Shown here piece after piece: positions 43,701-52,565 of a DNA stretch of 64,000 nt. How positions within the stretch are numbered: position 1 is the first letter of the stretch; each line of letters begins with the position of its first letter. The translations under genes and the position numbers were made by a program. A model generated the notes under the pieces. The model saw nothing but the letters and a program-made list of their open reading frames with translations, was not told the DNA's origin and did no database searches. The DNA is from Bartonella harrusi (GTDB taxonomy: Bacteria > Pseudomonadota > Alphaproteobacteria > Rhizobiales > Rhizobiaceae): positions 1,426,001 through 1,490,000 of the forward strand of contig NZ_CP101114.1 of NCBI RefSeq assembly GCF_024297065.1, given 5' to 3'.

Positions 43701-43736
43701 TATCTACTTCATCTTCACCTAATATCTACTTCATCT
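43694..43736 (+). repeat. 22-base tandem duplication at the ychF stop
   Basis: CACCTAATATCTACTTCATC occurs at 43694 and again at 43716, in units of 22 bases. The first unit contains the ychF stop codon, so the duplication leaves the protein unchanged. Confidence 0.9.
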
Positions 43737-43825
43737 CACTGTTTCAACTTGAAAGATTTACACAAAAACAGTGCCATCATAGATCATGATAACACTGCTC
43801 TTTCCATAGAAAAGAAAATACGAAA

Positions 43826-44266
43826 TTAACGGCTCCAACGTCCTTCGTACTTAAAAGTTGGAGCCTGTTTTAAAGAATCCTTTGTTGCATTGGTAATAAG
43901 CTTCCATTTGCCATAATCATTTATCATCTGGATTGTTTCTGGAGCAACAACCACATAACTTTCCCCTAAACCAAGGAAACCACCAACAGCAATAACAAAT
44001 CCCGCAATATTATTTTCACGCAGAATGATATCTTTTACTTCACCAATATTTTCATCATCTATATTGTATACATTTGCACCAATAAGACTTGAAGCAACAA
44101 AATCCGTTGCTAAAGGCGTAACATAACGCACAGACATATCTGAACCCACCTGTACAGTCCCTGTTGAAGAAATCATTTCAGGTTTATGAGGAATTGTCAG
44201 AGGCTGAGCATAAGGACTAGAAGCCATCAAAACTGATATAAGAGTAGTATATACAATTTTCTTCAT
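43826..44266 (-). CDS. secreted PRC-barrel domain protein
   Basis: The 146-residue protein has a signal peptide (KKIVYTTLISVLMASSPYAQ) and a PRC-barrel domain from about residue 60: SSLIGANVYNIDDENIGEVK and GFVIAVGGFLGLGESYVVV. PRC-barrel proteins of this kind are common periplasmic proteins in Rhizobiales with no established function. The gene lies downstream of and on the same strand as petABC, 107 bases after petC; co-transcription is possible but not shown. Confidence 0.8.
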   Translation of the reverse strand: MKKIVYTTLISVLMASSPYAQPLTIPHKPEMISSTGTVQVGSDMSVRYVTPLATDFVASSLIGANVYNIDDENIGEVKDIILRENNIAGFVIAVGGFLGLGESYVVVAPETIQMINDYGKWKLITNATKDSLKQAPTFKYEGRWSR

Positions 44267-44373
44267 TTTAACATCTCCGTTTTTACTTTGCTTTTACTTT
44301 ATAAAACTCAATGCATCATGATCCGATTTGTTCCATGCTCTTTCGCAACAAGTACCCTAGCCCTTTCTTCTTT

Positions 44374-45252
44374 TCAGCCTTTCCTATTCTCTCCCAATTT
44401 TTCTTCTAAACTACGCCAGATACGGACTTTCAAAATATAAACAAGACTTGCCAAAATGATTAAAAACAAGATAACACGAAACCCAGTTTTTTTACGAATC
44501 TCCATATGAGGGTCTGCAACCCACATCAAAAAAGCAGAGACATCACGCGCATATTGTTCAACTGTTTCCTGTGCCCCATCCTTATAGGAAACAATGCCAT
44601 CACGCAACGGAGGCGCCATCGTTAAAGTATCACTTGCAACAAAATAAGGATTATACCAATAGCCCCCAGCAATTTTTTTATTTTCTGGTGCCTTTTGATA
44701 TCCCGTTAAAAGAGCTGTAATATAATCTGGACCGGCCGTATTGTAATGCGTCAACACATCAGAAATAACAGCAGGAAATGGCAAAGATATGACGCGCGCT
44801 CGTGCCATCAACGAGAGATCTGGAGGATAAGCACTCTTGAGAATAAATCTTGCCTCTTCTTCATTAGTAAAGGGAGAAGGAAAAGTGTCTGTTGCAATAC
44901 CAGCGCGTTTAAAAAATTCACCTTCTCGATTAGGGCCATCTTTCACTTCATTTTGCTTGGCAAAATTCTGGATCTGCTGCTGATTATAGCCTAGCGCCTT
45001 TAAATCATGAAAAGCCACATATTTCAACCCATGACAACTGGCACAAACCTGCCGATATACCTGGAAACCACGCCGCAATTGCACCTTATCATAAACCCCA
45101 AATGGCCCTGAAAAACTCCATTCTTGTTTTTTAGGAGCACGTAATGGAAAAGAACGAAACTCTTGCTCTTTAACAGAAACGTTCCTTGCAACACTCTGAA
45201 AAGAAAAGCTAAGCGTCGCTATAACAATTAATCCAATAAAAATATTCACCAT
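44374..45252 (-). CDS. petC: cytochrome c1 of the bc1 complex
   Basis: Cytochrome c1 passes electrons from the Rieske protein to soluble cytochrome c. The 292-residue protein has an N-terminal signal segment, the heme c site CASCH (Cys70, Cys73, His74), the Met-ligand region TMAPPLRDG, and a C-terminal membrane anchor (FRVILFLIILASLVYIL). It overlaps petB by 7 bases and is the last pet gene. Length is normal for stand-alone c1. Confidence 0.93.
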   Translation of the reverse strand: MVNIFIGLIVIATLSFSFQSVARNVSVKEQEFRSFPLRAPKKQEWSFSGPFGVYDKVQLRRGFQVYRQVCASCHGLKYVAFHDLKALGYNQQQIQNFAKQNEVKDGPNREGEFFKRAGIATDTFPSPFTNEEEARFILKSAYPPDLSLMARARVISLPFPAVISDVLTHYNTAGPDYITALLTGYQKAPENKKIAGGYWYNPYFVASDTLTMAPPLRDGIVSYKDGAQETVEQYARDVSAFLMWVADPHMEIRKKTGFRVILFLIILASLVYILKVRIWRSLEEKLGENRKG

Positions 45253-46505
45253 AATGTATTTTTTTTCTGTTTCATATCTTCAGTCATTGAAGCAGGAAGA
45301 GAGCGCCCCTTTTCAAAAAGAGGGAGGACCGGCAAAACAACCAAAAAGAATATAAAATAATAAGCGATTGCTAAGTACGTCCATAAAAGAATGCTATCAC
45401 TCATTTCTCTTGACCCCAACCAACCAAGAAATAGAACATCAAAAATAAAGGCCCAAAAGAAAATTTTATAAACAGGTCTATATCTTGCCGAGCATATTTG
45501 AGAGCGATCTAACCATGGAACAAACATCCAAACAAAAACCGATCCCGCTAAGAGAAGAACGCCCACAAAAGTTGATGAAAGAACACCAATATTAAAAGTT
45601 ATAGCACGCAGCATCGTATAAAAAGGTAAAAAATACCACTCTGGTACGACACGAAGAGGCGCTTTTAAAGGATCAGCAACGCTATAATTTTCAGCTTGTC
45701 CCATATAATCGGGCATATAAAATAAAAACCAAGAAAAAAACAGCAAAAAAACAAGAATGGCAAACAGATCTTTCATAAACGCATAGGGAAAAAAAGGAAC
45801 AATTTCCTCATCGGATTCTATTGCAAGACCGGTTGGATTCCCCTGTCCAACTTGATGAAGTGCCCAAATATGAAGCCCGACAAAAAAAAGTAAAACAAAT
45901 GATAAAACATAATGAAAAACATAAAAACGATTCAAGGTTGGTTGTCCTACGCTATAACCACCAAGAAGTGTCTCATGCAGCCATGTCCCCACCAAAGGGA
46001 TAGCTTTCAAAAGACCAGCAACCACTGAAGCTGCTGAAAAAGACATCATTCCCCAAACAAGCACATAACCAAAAAATGCTATTGCCATCATAGCGATATA
46101 GATAAAAACACCTGTAATCCAAACCATTTCGCGCATATTTTTATAAGAACCGTAATAAAGTCCGCGTGCTAAATGAAGATAAGCAGCAATAAAAAAGAAG
46201 GACGATCCTACACAATGCCATGGACGAAAAAGCCAACCAAACTGCCCCTCACGCCTAAAGCGTTCACCAGTTTCAAAGGCCAAATGAACGTCTGGAACAT
46301 AATGCAATGCCAAAACAATGCCGGTCAAAAGCTGCGATAAAAGCATAACGGTCAAAATACCGCCAAATGTATAAAAGTAATTAAGATTACGTGGAACAGG
46401 AAAAATAACAAACGCATTATAAAAAAAACGAAGAAGAGGAAAACGCTTATTCAGCCAACGAGCAACAGTATTTTTAGGAAAATAAGGAGGAAATTTTGTC
46501 ATCAC
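45246..46505 (-). CDS. petB: cytochrome b of the bc1 complex
   Basis: The 419-residue, eight-helix protein carries hemes bL and bH. Ligand-bearing segments are visible: LALHYVPDVHLAFE, RPWHCVGSSFFFIAAYLHLAR, and VFHYVLSFVLLFFVGLHIWALH. The Qo-site PEWYFLPFYTMLRAI motif is intact. The gene starts 1 base after petA and overlaps petC, giving one petABC operon. It oxidises ubiquinol, linking to ubiC, ubiK and midA in this window. Confidence 0.95.
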   Translation of the reverse strand: MMTKFPPYFPKNTVARWLNKRFPLLRFFYNAFVIFPVPRNLNYFYTFGGILTVMLLSQLLTGIVLALHYVPDVHLAFETGERFRREGQFGWLFRPWHCVGSSFFFIAAYLHLARGLYYGSYKNMREMVWITGVFIYIAMMAIAFFGYVLVWGMMSFSAASVVAGLLKAIPLVGTWLHETLLGGYSVGQPTLNRFYVFHYVLSFVLLFFVGLHIWALHQVGQGNPTGLAIESDEEIVPFFPYAFMKDLFAILVFLLFFSWFLFYMPDYMGQAENYSVADPLKAPLRVVPEWYFLPFYTMLRAITFNIGVLSSTFVGVLLLAGSVFVWMFVPWLDRSQICSARYRPVYKIFFWAFIFDVLFLGWLGSREMSDSILLWTYLAIAYYFIFFLVVLPVLPLFEKGRSLPASMTEDMKQKKNTLW

Positions 46506-46506
46506 C

Positions 46507-47055
46507 TCATCCTATTTTGAGTAAAGTATCAGAAAGAAAACGATAAGGGGGTATAGCTAAATTATAATGAGCGGGTCCTGAACGCACTCTTCCAGCTGTA
46601 TCATAAACAGACCCGTGGCATGGACACAACCACCCTCCAAATTTTCCTGATTGTCCAAGTGTTACACAACCAAGATGCGTACAAAGATTAATGATAATAA
46701 GCCAATTCTCACGCCCCTCACCTGCCGAGCGCGCAAAATCTGTTGCCTCGTCTTCCCCTTCAAGATTAGGATTACGTGCCTGACGGTCTCTCAAAAGGCT
46801 TAATTTGGTAGCACGAGCCTCAGCAATTTCTTTTGTAGTGCGGTTACGAATAACGACAGGCTGTCCCCGCCACTTCACTGTTATCGACATGCCTTCTTCA
46901 ATCCCAGAAAGGTCTACCTCCACACAAGAAGATGCCAAAACAACCTCATCTGGACGAAATTGACGGATAAAAGGCCACGCAACAAAACCCATTCCAACTG
47001 CCCCTGTCACAGCTGTTACTAAAAACAGAAAATCGCGCCTTGTTTGCTCACTCAT
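46507..47055 (-). CDS. petA: Rieske iron-sulfur subunit of the bc1 complex
   Basis: The 182-residue protein has an N-terminal Tat-type anchor (TRRDFLFLVTAVTGAVGMGF) and the 2Fe-2S motifs CTHLGC (Cys125, His127) and CPCHGS (Cys144, His147), with Cys130 and Cys146 as the structural disulfide. It accepts the first electron from ubiquinol. It is the first gene of petABC; its promoter must lie within 47056-47590. Confidence 0.95.
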   Translation of the reverse strand: MSEQTRRDFLFLVTAVTGAVGMGFVAWPFIRQFRPDEVVLASSCVEVDLSGIEEGMSITVKWRGQPVVIRNRTTKEIAEARATKLSLLRDRQARNPNLEGEDEATDFARSAGEGRENWLIIINLCTHLGCVTLGQSGKFGGWLCPCHGSVYDTAGRVRSGPAHYNLAIPPYRFLSDTLLKIG

Positions 47056-47597
47056 TCCCTTAACAATAAGGTATCCATAGCTCTAAGACACCTTTTACCA
47101 TACCAACTTCCATTGTACAATCCCTGATCTTTGAGTTCCCTAAACCATAAAACTCCTCAAAAAATTTCTTACCATTTATGCGATTTTTTATCTCGTCCAA
47201 AAACTTATAGTTCCCACTCTCAAAAAGAGTACAATTCTCCCCCCATTCTGATGCTTTCATTCTCAAGATCCTCAACGATAAAGCCCCCTCTTCAAAGATA
47301 TGATCTGCTATTGCTACGCTGTTTATTGTAAAAACCAAGATTTTTTAACAAAAACAAATTTCAACCACCAATTTATGAAACACAAAACTCTTGCCTCATA
47401 GGAAAAGATTTATACAGAGATTTTTATAACCAACCTCTATAAAAAATTTAAATTTCGCATTAAACTCTCTTTAGAACTTCATCATAATCATAAAGTTCTG
47501 ACACTATGAATATTGGTAAAAAAGCGATAAATACCCATTCTAAACTGCAACGTCTCCACATGTTATTTTTATGACCAATAAAGTTCTCACAATACAA
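47056..47597. other. petA upstream region
   Basis: About 540 bases. A 92-codon minus-strand frame (47060-47338) ends 5 bases before petA, but it has no recognisable family, so it is not called a gene. The petABC promoter should be here; no clear sigma-70 boxes were picked out. Confidence 0.4.
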
Positions 47598-47915
47598 CAC
47601 ATTGTTTTATAGTATAATTTATCGTTTTGCCTATTAAATGAGATTCCCAAAAATCATAATATTATTTCATCTAAAACACTCTCATTTTGCATCAATCAAA
47701 ATCATTTATTTGCACGTCATAAGCGGGAATAACGTGTGGGTAAAAAACATTGAGAAAGGAATAACAATGCCTATTTGAATCATTTAAATACCAAGGGCTG
47801 TTACAACATTAGCGGCTAGCAAAGAGTATGATGGAGCTGGCTTGCACCTTCATAAGCGTAAAGACAATGGTGCACAATGGCTTTATCGGTATACCATTTA
47901 CCGGGCACGGATACG
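47598..47915 (+). pseudogene. integrase 5' fragment repeat, copy F
   Basis: The left end is near ATTGTTTTATAGTATAATTT. It is followed by the conserved upstream part, GAGAAAGGAATAAC, ATG at 47767 with an early stop, then recognisable KEYDGAGLHLHKRKDNGAQW and LYRYTIYRARI in a shifted frame. It stops after about 50 codons of the integrase. Confidence 0.75.
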
Positions 47916-48200
47916 CATCTCTCATATGCAATAAAACTTCGCAAATAAAGTTGTCTCGAACACCCTCTGAATAAAATATGTTTTTGTTACTATTTACATT
48001 CGTATCAAAACGCATTAGCAATCGTTGTTTTCTTTGATTACATTCCACGTATCTCATAATAAACTTAAAGACAGAGCTTTCTCTAAAATACAGAATAAAT
48101 GGCAGTAAAATACAAAAAATCTATGCTTCTCAATGATATTCTTTGAATAAACAAGAGAACTTCTTTACAAACACGAACAAAAAAACATACTATAGAGCAT
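47916..48200. other. gap upstream of trmL
   Basis: About 285 bases without a supported gene. An 82-codon frame on the minus strand overlaps the repeat and is not called. Confidence 0.35.
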
Positions 48201-48677
48201 ATGACACTTCATATTGCGCTTTTTCAACCGGATATCGCTGGTAATACTGGAACAATTTTGCGTCTTAGCGCTTGTTTTGGTTTACATGTACACATTATTG
48301 AACCAGCAGGCTTTAATCTGTCAGATCGCAATCTTAAGCGTGCAGGGCTCGATTATCTAGAATATGCTTCGCTAGAGCGGCATATTGATTGGCAACATTT
48401 CATACATGCTATGAAACATTTTAACCGTCGTCTTTTGCTTTTAAGCACAAAGGCACAAACATGCTATACGCAAATATGCTATCAAAAAAACGATGTTTTA
48501 CTTTTTGGTCGTGAATCAGCCGGCGTTCCTGATTATATTCATGAAGCTGTTGATTGTGCATTAAAAATCCCCATGCAATCCCACGCGCGTTCTCTCAATC
48601 TGGCAATGAGTGTGGCCATAACAACAGGAGAAGCGCTTCGTCAAATTGGTTATCATGAAAAAAGAGAAACTTTATAA
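48201..48677 (+). CDS. trmL: tRNA (cytidine(34)-2'-O)-methyltransferase TrmL
   Basis: The 158-residue SPOUT methyltransferase should modify the wobble base of leucine tRNAs using SAM. Features are IALFQPDIAGNTGTILRLSA at the N-terminus, GLDYLEYASL, and the knot motifs LFGRESAGVPDYI and SHARSLNLAMSVAITTGEAL. Length is typical. It is flanked on both sides by integrase-fragment repeats F and G and stands alone. Confidence 0.93.
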   Translation: MTLHIALFQPDIAGNTGTILRLSACFGLHVHIIEPAGFNLSDRNLKRAGLDYLEYASLERHIDWQHFIHAMKHFNRRLLLLSTKAQTCYTQICYQKNDVLLFGRESAGVPDYIHEAVDCALKIPMQSHARSLNLAMSVAITTGEALRQIGYHEKRETL

Positions 48678-48767
48678 AAAAACACTAAGAAATTAAATCT
48701 TGATAAAAATACAAACACCTTGCCCATGAAAAACAGTTTTTAAAAGGAGGCTTTCAACACCACAAAC

Positions 48768-49025
48768 CATTGATTTATAACGATAATTTACTGTATTGCC
48801 TGTTAAATGAGACTCCCGAATATTGTAAGATTCTCTCATCTCAAATCCCCTTATGTTGAATCAATCAAAACCATCCCTTTGCACGTCACAAGTGGGGTTG
48901 GTGTGTGGGGTGAAAACCGTTTAGAAAGGAGCAAAAATGCTTTTAATGAATCGTCTCAATAACAAGGGCTGTTGCAACATTGGGGGCTGGCGAAGAGTAT
49001 GATGATGCCGGCTTATTACTTCATC
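48768..49025 (+). pseudogene. integrase 5' fragment repeat, copy G
   Basis: It shows the repeat consensus well: ATTGATTTATAACGATAAT, then CCGAATATTGTAAGATTCTC, a CACGTCACAAGTGGGG segment, TTTAGAAAGGAGCAAAA and ATG at 48936. The coding part MLLMNRLNNKGCC runs into WGLAKSMMMPAYY-like decay and ends at about 30 codons. The upstream part is preserved better than the coding part. Confidence 0.75.
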
Positions 49026-49108
49026 ACACTATGATGACTCTCAGTAATCAAAATGCTATAAACAATTTGCTCTATGAAAATAACAAAGATTCTTTATAAC
49101 ATTCTGTA

Positions 49109-50362
49109 TTATAATTGAATTTTTTCTAATAAGGTATTACGATCCATTGAAAACCCACTTTCAATCCATAGTATCTCGAGCTCTTTGAGTTTTTCTCCTA
49201 ACAAAACCCCTTTAGAGAAACCTTTTTTTATTAAATCCTTACCATTAATAGGAAAAGTAGGGATTTGCCATTTTTGAGCAAACTGGTAAAGCCGCACATA
49301 ACTTTCTACTTTCTGCGCAACCTCATCCTCATCTAAGGTAGAAACATGTGCTGCTGCCACGCACAAGGACAATTGATCTAAAACCGGCTGACGGCCATGA
49401 AAATAAATCATTTTTTGCACAAAAGCGTTTGAACAGTTTTGGCTCGTCATTTTTAACCCTGCCCATTCCTTTAATCGCGTTGTTTCCTTATTAGAAAGAC
49501 GCAAACGCTGTGCCATTTCATGAAGACGTATAGGATCAGGAGGGAGAAGGCTTTCCAGCCGTAACAACGGATCAATTTTCCAACCAAAAGCCTGTTCTGC
49601 TTTTACCAATGCGTGGATTGCATCAATGCCCCATTTTTCCGTTTCGGGAAAAACACGTGTTAAAACACCACTTTGACGCATCCATAAAAGAGCACGTGTT
49701 GGATCTGAAGCAGCGAGAAGTTTTTTCATCTCTCCCCAAATGCGCTCGCAGGACAGTTTTCGCAAACCATCTTTTAAACCAACACATGCTTTCAACCCCT
49801 GCGCATCAGGTCTTCCAGCTCCATACCAAGCAAAAAAGCGAAAAAACCGCAAAATACGCAAATAATCTTCACGAATACGATTTTCTGCAATACCGATAAA
49901 ACGGACTGTCCGGCTAGCAATATCATTCAAACCGCCGACATCATCATAAAGGTGGCCATCGGCATCACAATAAAGCGCATTAATCGTAAAATCGCGCCGT
50001 CTAGCATCTTTTTTCCAATCGCGACCAAACGCTACTTTTGCATGACGACCATCCGTTTCAATATCAGAGCGAAGTGTTGTTATCTCATAAGAACATGATG
50101 GAGAAACCACCGTCACTGTACCAAATGCAATTCCTGTAGGAATGGCTTTAAATCCTGCTTCTTCTACACGCACGATAACCTGTTGCGGCAAGCAAGTTGT
50201 CGCAATATCAATATCGCTAATAGGCTGCCCTAGCAGCTGATTACGCACCGCCCCCCCCACAATACGTGCTTCTTCACCCCCAAAAGACAAAATACGAAGA
50301 AGTGTTTGGATATCACCATGCTGTAACCATTTAACGTCTTTGAAGTTTTGTCTTATGCCCAC
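49109..50362 (-). CDS. cca: CCA tRNA nucleotidyltransferase
   Basis: The 417-residue class II nucleotidyltransferase adds or repairs the CCA end of tRNA. Motif A is visible: VGGAVRNQLLGQPISDIDIA, with metal-binding Asp50 and Asp52. Then come RRDFTINALYCD and FIGIAENRIREDYLRILRFFR. The GGAVR motif is encoded through a run of eight G (50250-50257). Length is usual for Rhizobiales. Divergent from the MoxR gene. Confidence 0.93.
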   Translation of the reverse strand: MGIRQNFKDVKWLQHGDIQTLLRILSFGGEEARIVGGAVRNQLLGQPISDIDIATTCLPQQVIVRVEEAGFKAIPTGIAFGTVTVVSPSCSYEITTLRSDIETDGRHAKVAFGRDWKKDARRRDFTINALYCDADGHLYDDVGGLNDIASRTVRFIGIAENRIREDYLRILRFFRFFAWYGAGRPDAQGLKACVGLKDGLRKLSCERIWGEMKKLLAASDPTRALLWMRQSGVLTRVFPETEKWGIDAIHALVKAEQAFGWKIDPLLRLESLLPPDPIRLHEMAQRLRLSNKETTRLKEWAGLKMTSQNCSNAFVQKMIYFHGRQPVLDQLSLCVAAAHVSTLDEDEVAQKVESYVRLYQFAQKWQIPTFPINGKDLIKKGFSKGVLLGEKLKELEILWIESGFSMDRNTLLEKIQL

Positions 50363-50620
50363 CCTCGAATCCTTTAAAAAATTGCTCTTGTTACCTTAAA
50401 CAGATATTTTACGAGAATGATATCTCCAATACATCCCCTTACACAACACTCTTATTTGCTTCAATCTCGCGTATTTCAAAGAGAGCGCTGTGGGTATACA
50501 AATATTAAAAAATAACATATTATCCTTCTTTTCTTCTCATTTTCTGCTACAAATCATAAAATATTTATTACCATGCAGAGAAAATTATCGATTTTGCGAC
50601 AAACGCCTTAAGGAAAAAAT

Positions 50621-51652
50621 ATGAGTCAACGTGATCCATCATCCAATTCTCTTAAAAAAGCCAATAGCAATAATGAAGCCCAAATGATCATTGATGATAT
50701 TGATGCAGCACACAAAGAGTTGAATGTTCTACAACAAGAAATTGACAAAGTTATTTTTGGACAAAGTCACGTAATTGAATATGCTTTAATAGCTATTTTT
50801 TCTGGCGGGCATGGCCTTCTTGTTGGCGCACCAGGACTTGCTAAAACGCGTCTTGTCGAAACTTTAGCAACAGTCTTGGGACTTGATGAAAAACGCATTC
50901 AATTTACGCCCGATTTAATGCCATCAGACATTATCGGTTCTGAAATTATGGATTTAGATAAAAGCGGCAAACGTTCTTTCCGCTACGTCCAAGGCCCCAT
51001 TTTCACCCAACTTCTTATGGCTGATGAAATCAACCGTGCTTCTCCACGCACGCAATCGGCTCTTTTACAAGCCATGCAAGAATATCATGTTACCGTTGCA
51101 GGCACCCGTTATGATTTACCACAACCTTTTCATGTGCTTGCAACGCAAAATCCTCTTGAACAGGAAGGAACCTACCCACTTCCTGAAGCACAACTGGATC
51201 GCTTTTTGATGCAAATTGATATTGACTATCCTGATCTAACCACAGAACGGCGTATTATTTTAGAAACAACCAGAGAAAAAAAGCAAAAGGCAAAACCGAT
51301 TTTATCAACTCAAAAATTACAAAAAATTCAAAAGACTGTTCGTAAAATGCCTCTCTCAGAAAATGTTGTAGAAGCCATTTTAAAGATTGTCCGTTTGGCC
51401 CGCCCTCATAAAGACAACACTCTTGCCAATACTTATATTGCTTGGGGGCCTGGTCCTCGCGCATCACAAGCACTTTCACTTTGTGTCCGTGCTCGTGCAC
51501 TTTATTATGGTCGTTTAGCACCCTCCCTTGATGATGTTGAAGCATTGGCTTATCCCGTCTTACAGCATCGCATGGCACTCAATTTTTCCGCACATGCTGA
51601 AAATATAACCGTAAAAGATATTATCAATAATCTCATAAAAGATGTTCTTTGA
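50621..51652 (+). CDS. MoxR-family AAA+ ATPase
   Basis: The 343-residue ATPase has Walker A GAPGLAKTR (Lys75), Walker B LLMADEINRAS (Asp135, Glu136), and sensor-like ATQNPLEQEGTYPLPEAQLD. MoxR ATPases act as chaperones for partners with von Willebrand A domains. It leads a four-gene cluster: it overlaps the DUF58 gene by 11 bases, and the next two genes overlap by 4 each. The whole looks like one translationally coupled operon acting at the envelope. Confidence 0.92.
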   Translation: MSQRDPSSNSLKKANSNNEAQMIIDDIDAAHKELNVLQQEIDKVIFGQSHVIEYALIAIFSGGHGLLVGAPGLAKTRLVETLATVLGLDEKRIQFTPDLMPSDIIGSEIMDLDKSGKRSFRYVQGPIFTQLLMADEINRASPRTQSALLQAMQEYHVTVAGTRYDLPQPFHVLATQNPLEQEGTYPLPEAQLDRFLMQIDIDYPDLTTERRIILETTREKKQKAKPILSTQKLQKIQKTVRKMPLSENVVEAILKIVRLARPHKDNTLANTYIAWGPGPRASQALSLCVRARALYYGRLAPSLDDVEALAYPVLQHRMALNFSAHAENITVKDIINNLIKDVL

Positions 51653-52565
51653 AATGACTATTGGCAAAAAAATTTCTCCAAAGTCTCCAATATCACTGAC
51701 GGAAAAACTACAGGAAGATGCAGCAAAAATGCCATATCTTCTTTTACAAGCTCGTAAAATCGCCAATACACTGATCACGGGATGGCATGGGCAACGTAAA
51801 CGAGGGAGCGGAGAAAGTTTTTGGCAATTTCGCCCCTATATGGAAGGGGAATCCATTACCCGCATTGACTGGCGTCGTTCAGCACGTGATGAACATACCT
51901 ACCTCCGTGAACAGGAATGGCAAGTAACACAAACAGTTTGGCTATGGCCTGATCAAAGTGCATCCATGCATTATTGTTCGCGTTTTTCCAAAATCGCTAA
52001 AAGTGATTATGCCATCATTCTAACCCTTGCATTAGCATCACTTTTTGCACGCAGTGGCGAACATATTGCTATCCCTACTTTAATGCCTCCTACAATGGCA
52101 ACCAATGTCATAGAACGCATAGCTCTCGCTTTAAAAAATTATCAAAGTGAAAATCCATTTCCAAATTTTTCAACGATTACGCGTTTTTCACACGCCATTA
52201 TCATAAGCGATTTTCTCGATCATCCTGAAAAGATTATCCGAGATTTAACCCTTTTATCGACAAAACAAGTCTCCGCTCATTTAATTGAAATTGCTGATCC
52301 TGCAGAAGAAACCTTTCCCTACAAAGGCCATACAGAGTTTTTTGATCCCGAAACAAAAGAAAAGCATATTTTGGGAAAAGCAGAAGATCTTCGTGAAAAC
52401 TATTGCCAACTCTACCAAGCAAGGAGAGAACAATTAATAAACTTTTGCGCACGCCAAGGATGGACCTACCATGTGAGTAAAACAAACCAATCTTTTACCC
52501 AAACCATTTTGCATCTTGCAAACAAAATTGGGCACTCTCCATCTCACTCTAGGAGGTTGCCTTGA
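51642..52565 (+). CDS. DUF58 protein, MoxR partner
   Basis: The 307-residue protein contains the DUF58 signature FRPYMEGESITRIDWRRSAR and a von Willebrand A-like fold further on (LWPDQSASMHYCS, a degenerate metal site). DUF58 proteins are regular partners of MoxR ATPases. ATG at 51642 overlaps the MoxR stop; ATG at 51654 (MTIGKK) is an alternative. No membrane segment is visible, so it is probably cytosolic, bound to the next two membrane proteins. Confidence 0.88.
   Translation: MFFEMTIGKKISPKSPISLTEKLQEDAAKMPYLLLQARKIANTLITGWHGQRKRGSGESFWQFRPYMEGESITRIDWRRSARDEHTYLREQEWQVTQTVWLWPDQSASMHYCSRFSKIAKSDYAIILTLALASLFARSGEHIAIPTLMPPTMATNVIERIALALKNYQSENPFPNFSTITRFSHAIIISDFLDHPEKIIRDLTLLSTKQVSAHLIEIADPAEETFPYKGHTEFFDPETKEKHILGKAEDLRENYCQLYQARREQLINFCARQGWTYHVSKTNQSFTQTILHLANKIGHSPSHSRRLP

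Noticed and set aside
47060..47338. 92-codon minus-strand frame directly before petA
   Set aside because: No family, no good ribosome site, and it occupies the region where the petABC promoter should lie.
47809..48057. 82-codon minus-strand frame
   Set aside because: It is antisense to integrase repeat copy F and runs into non-coding sequence.
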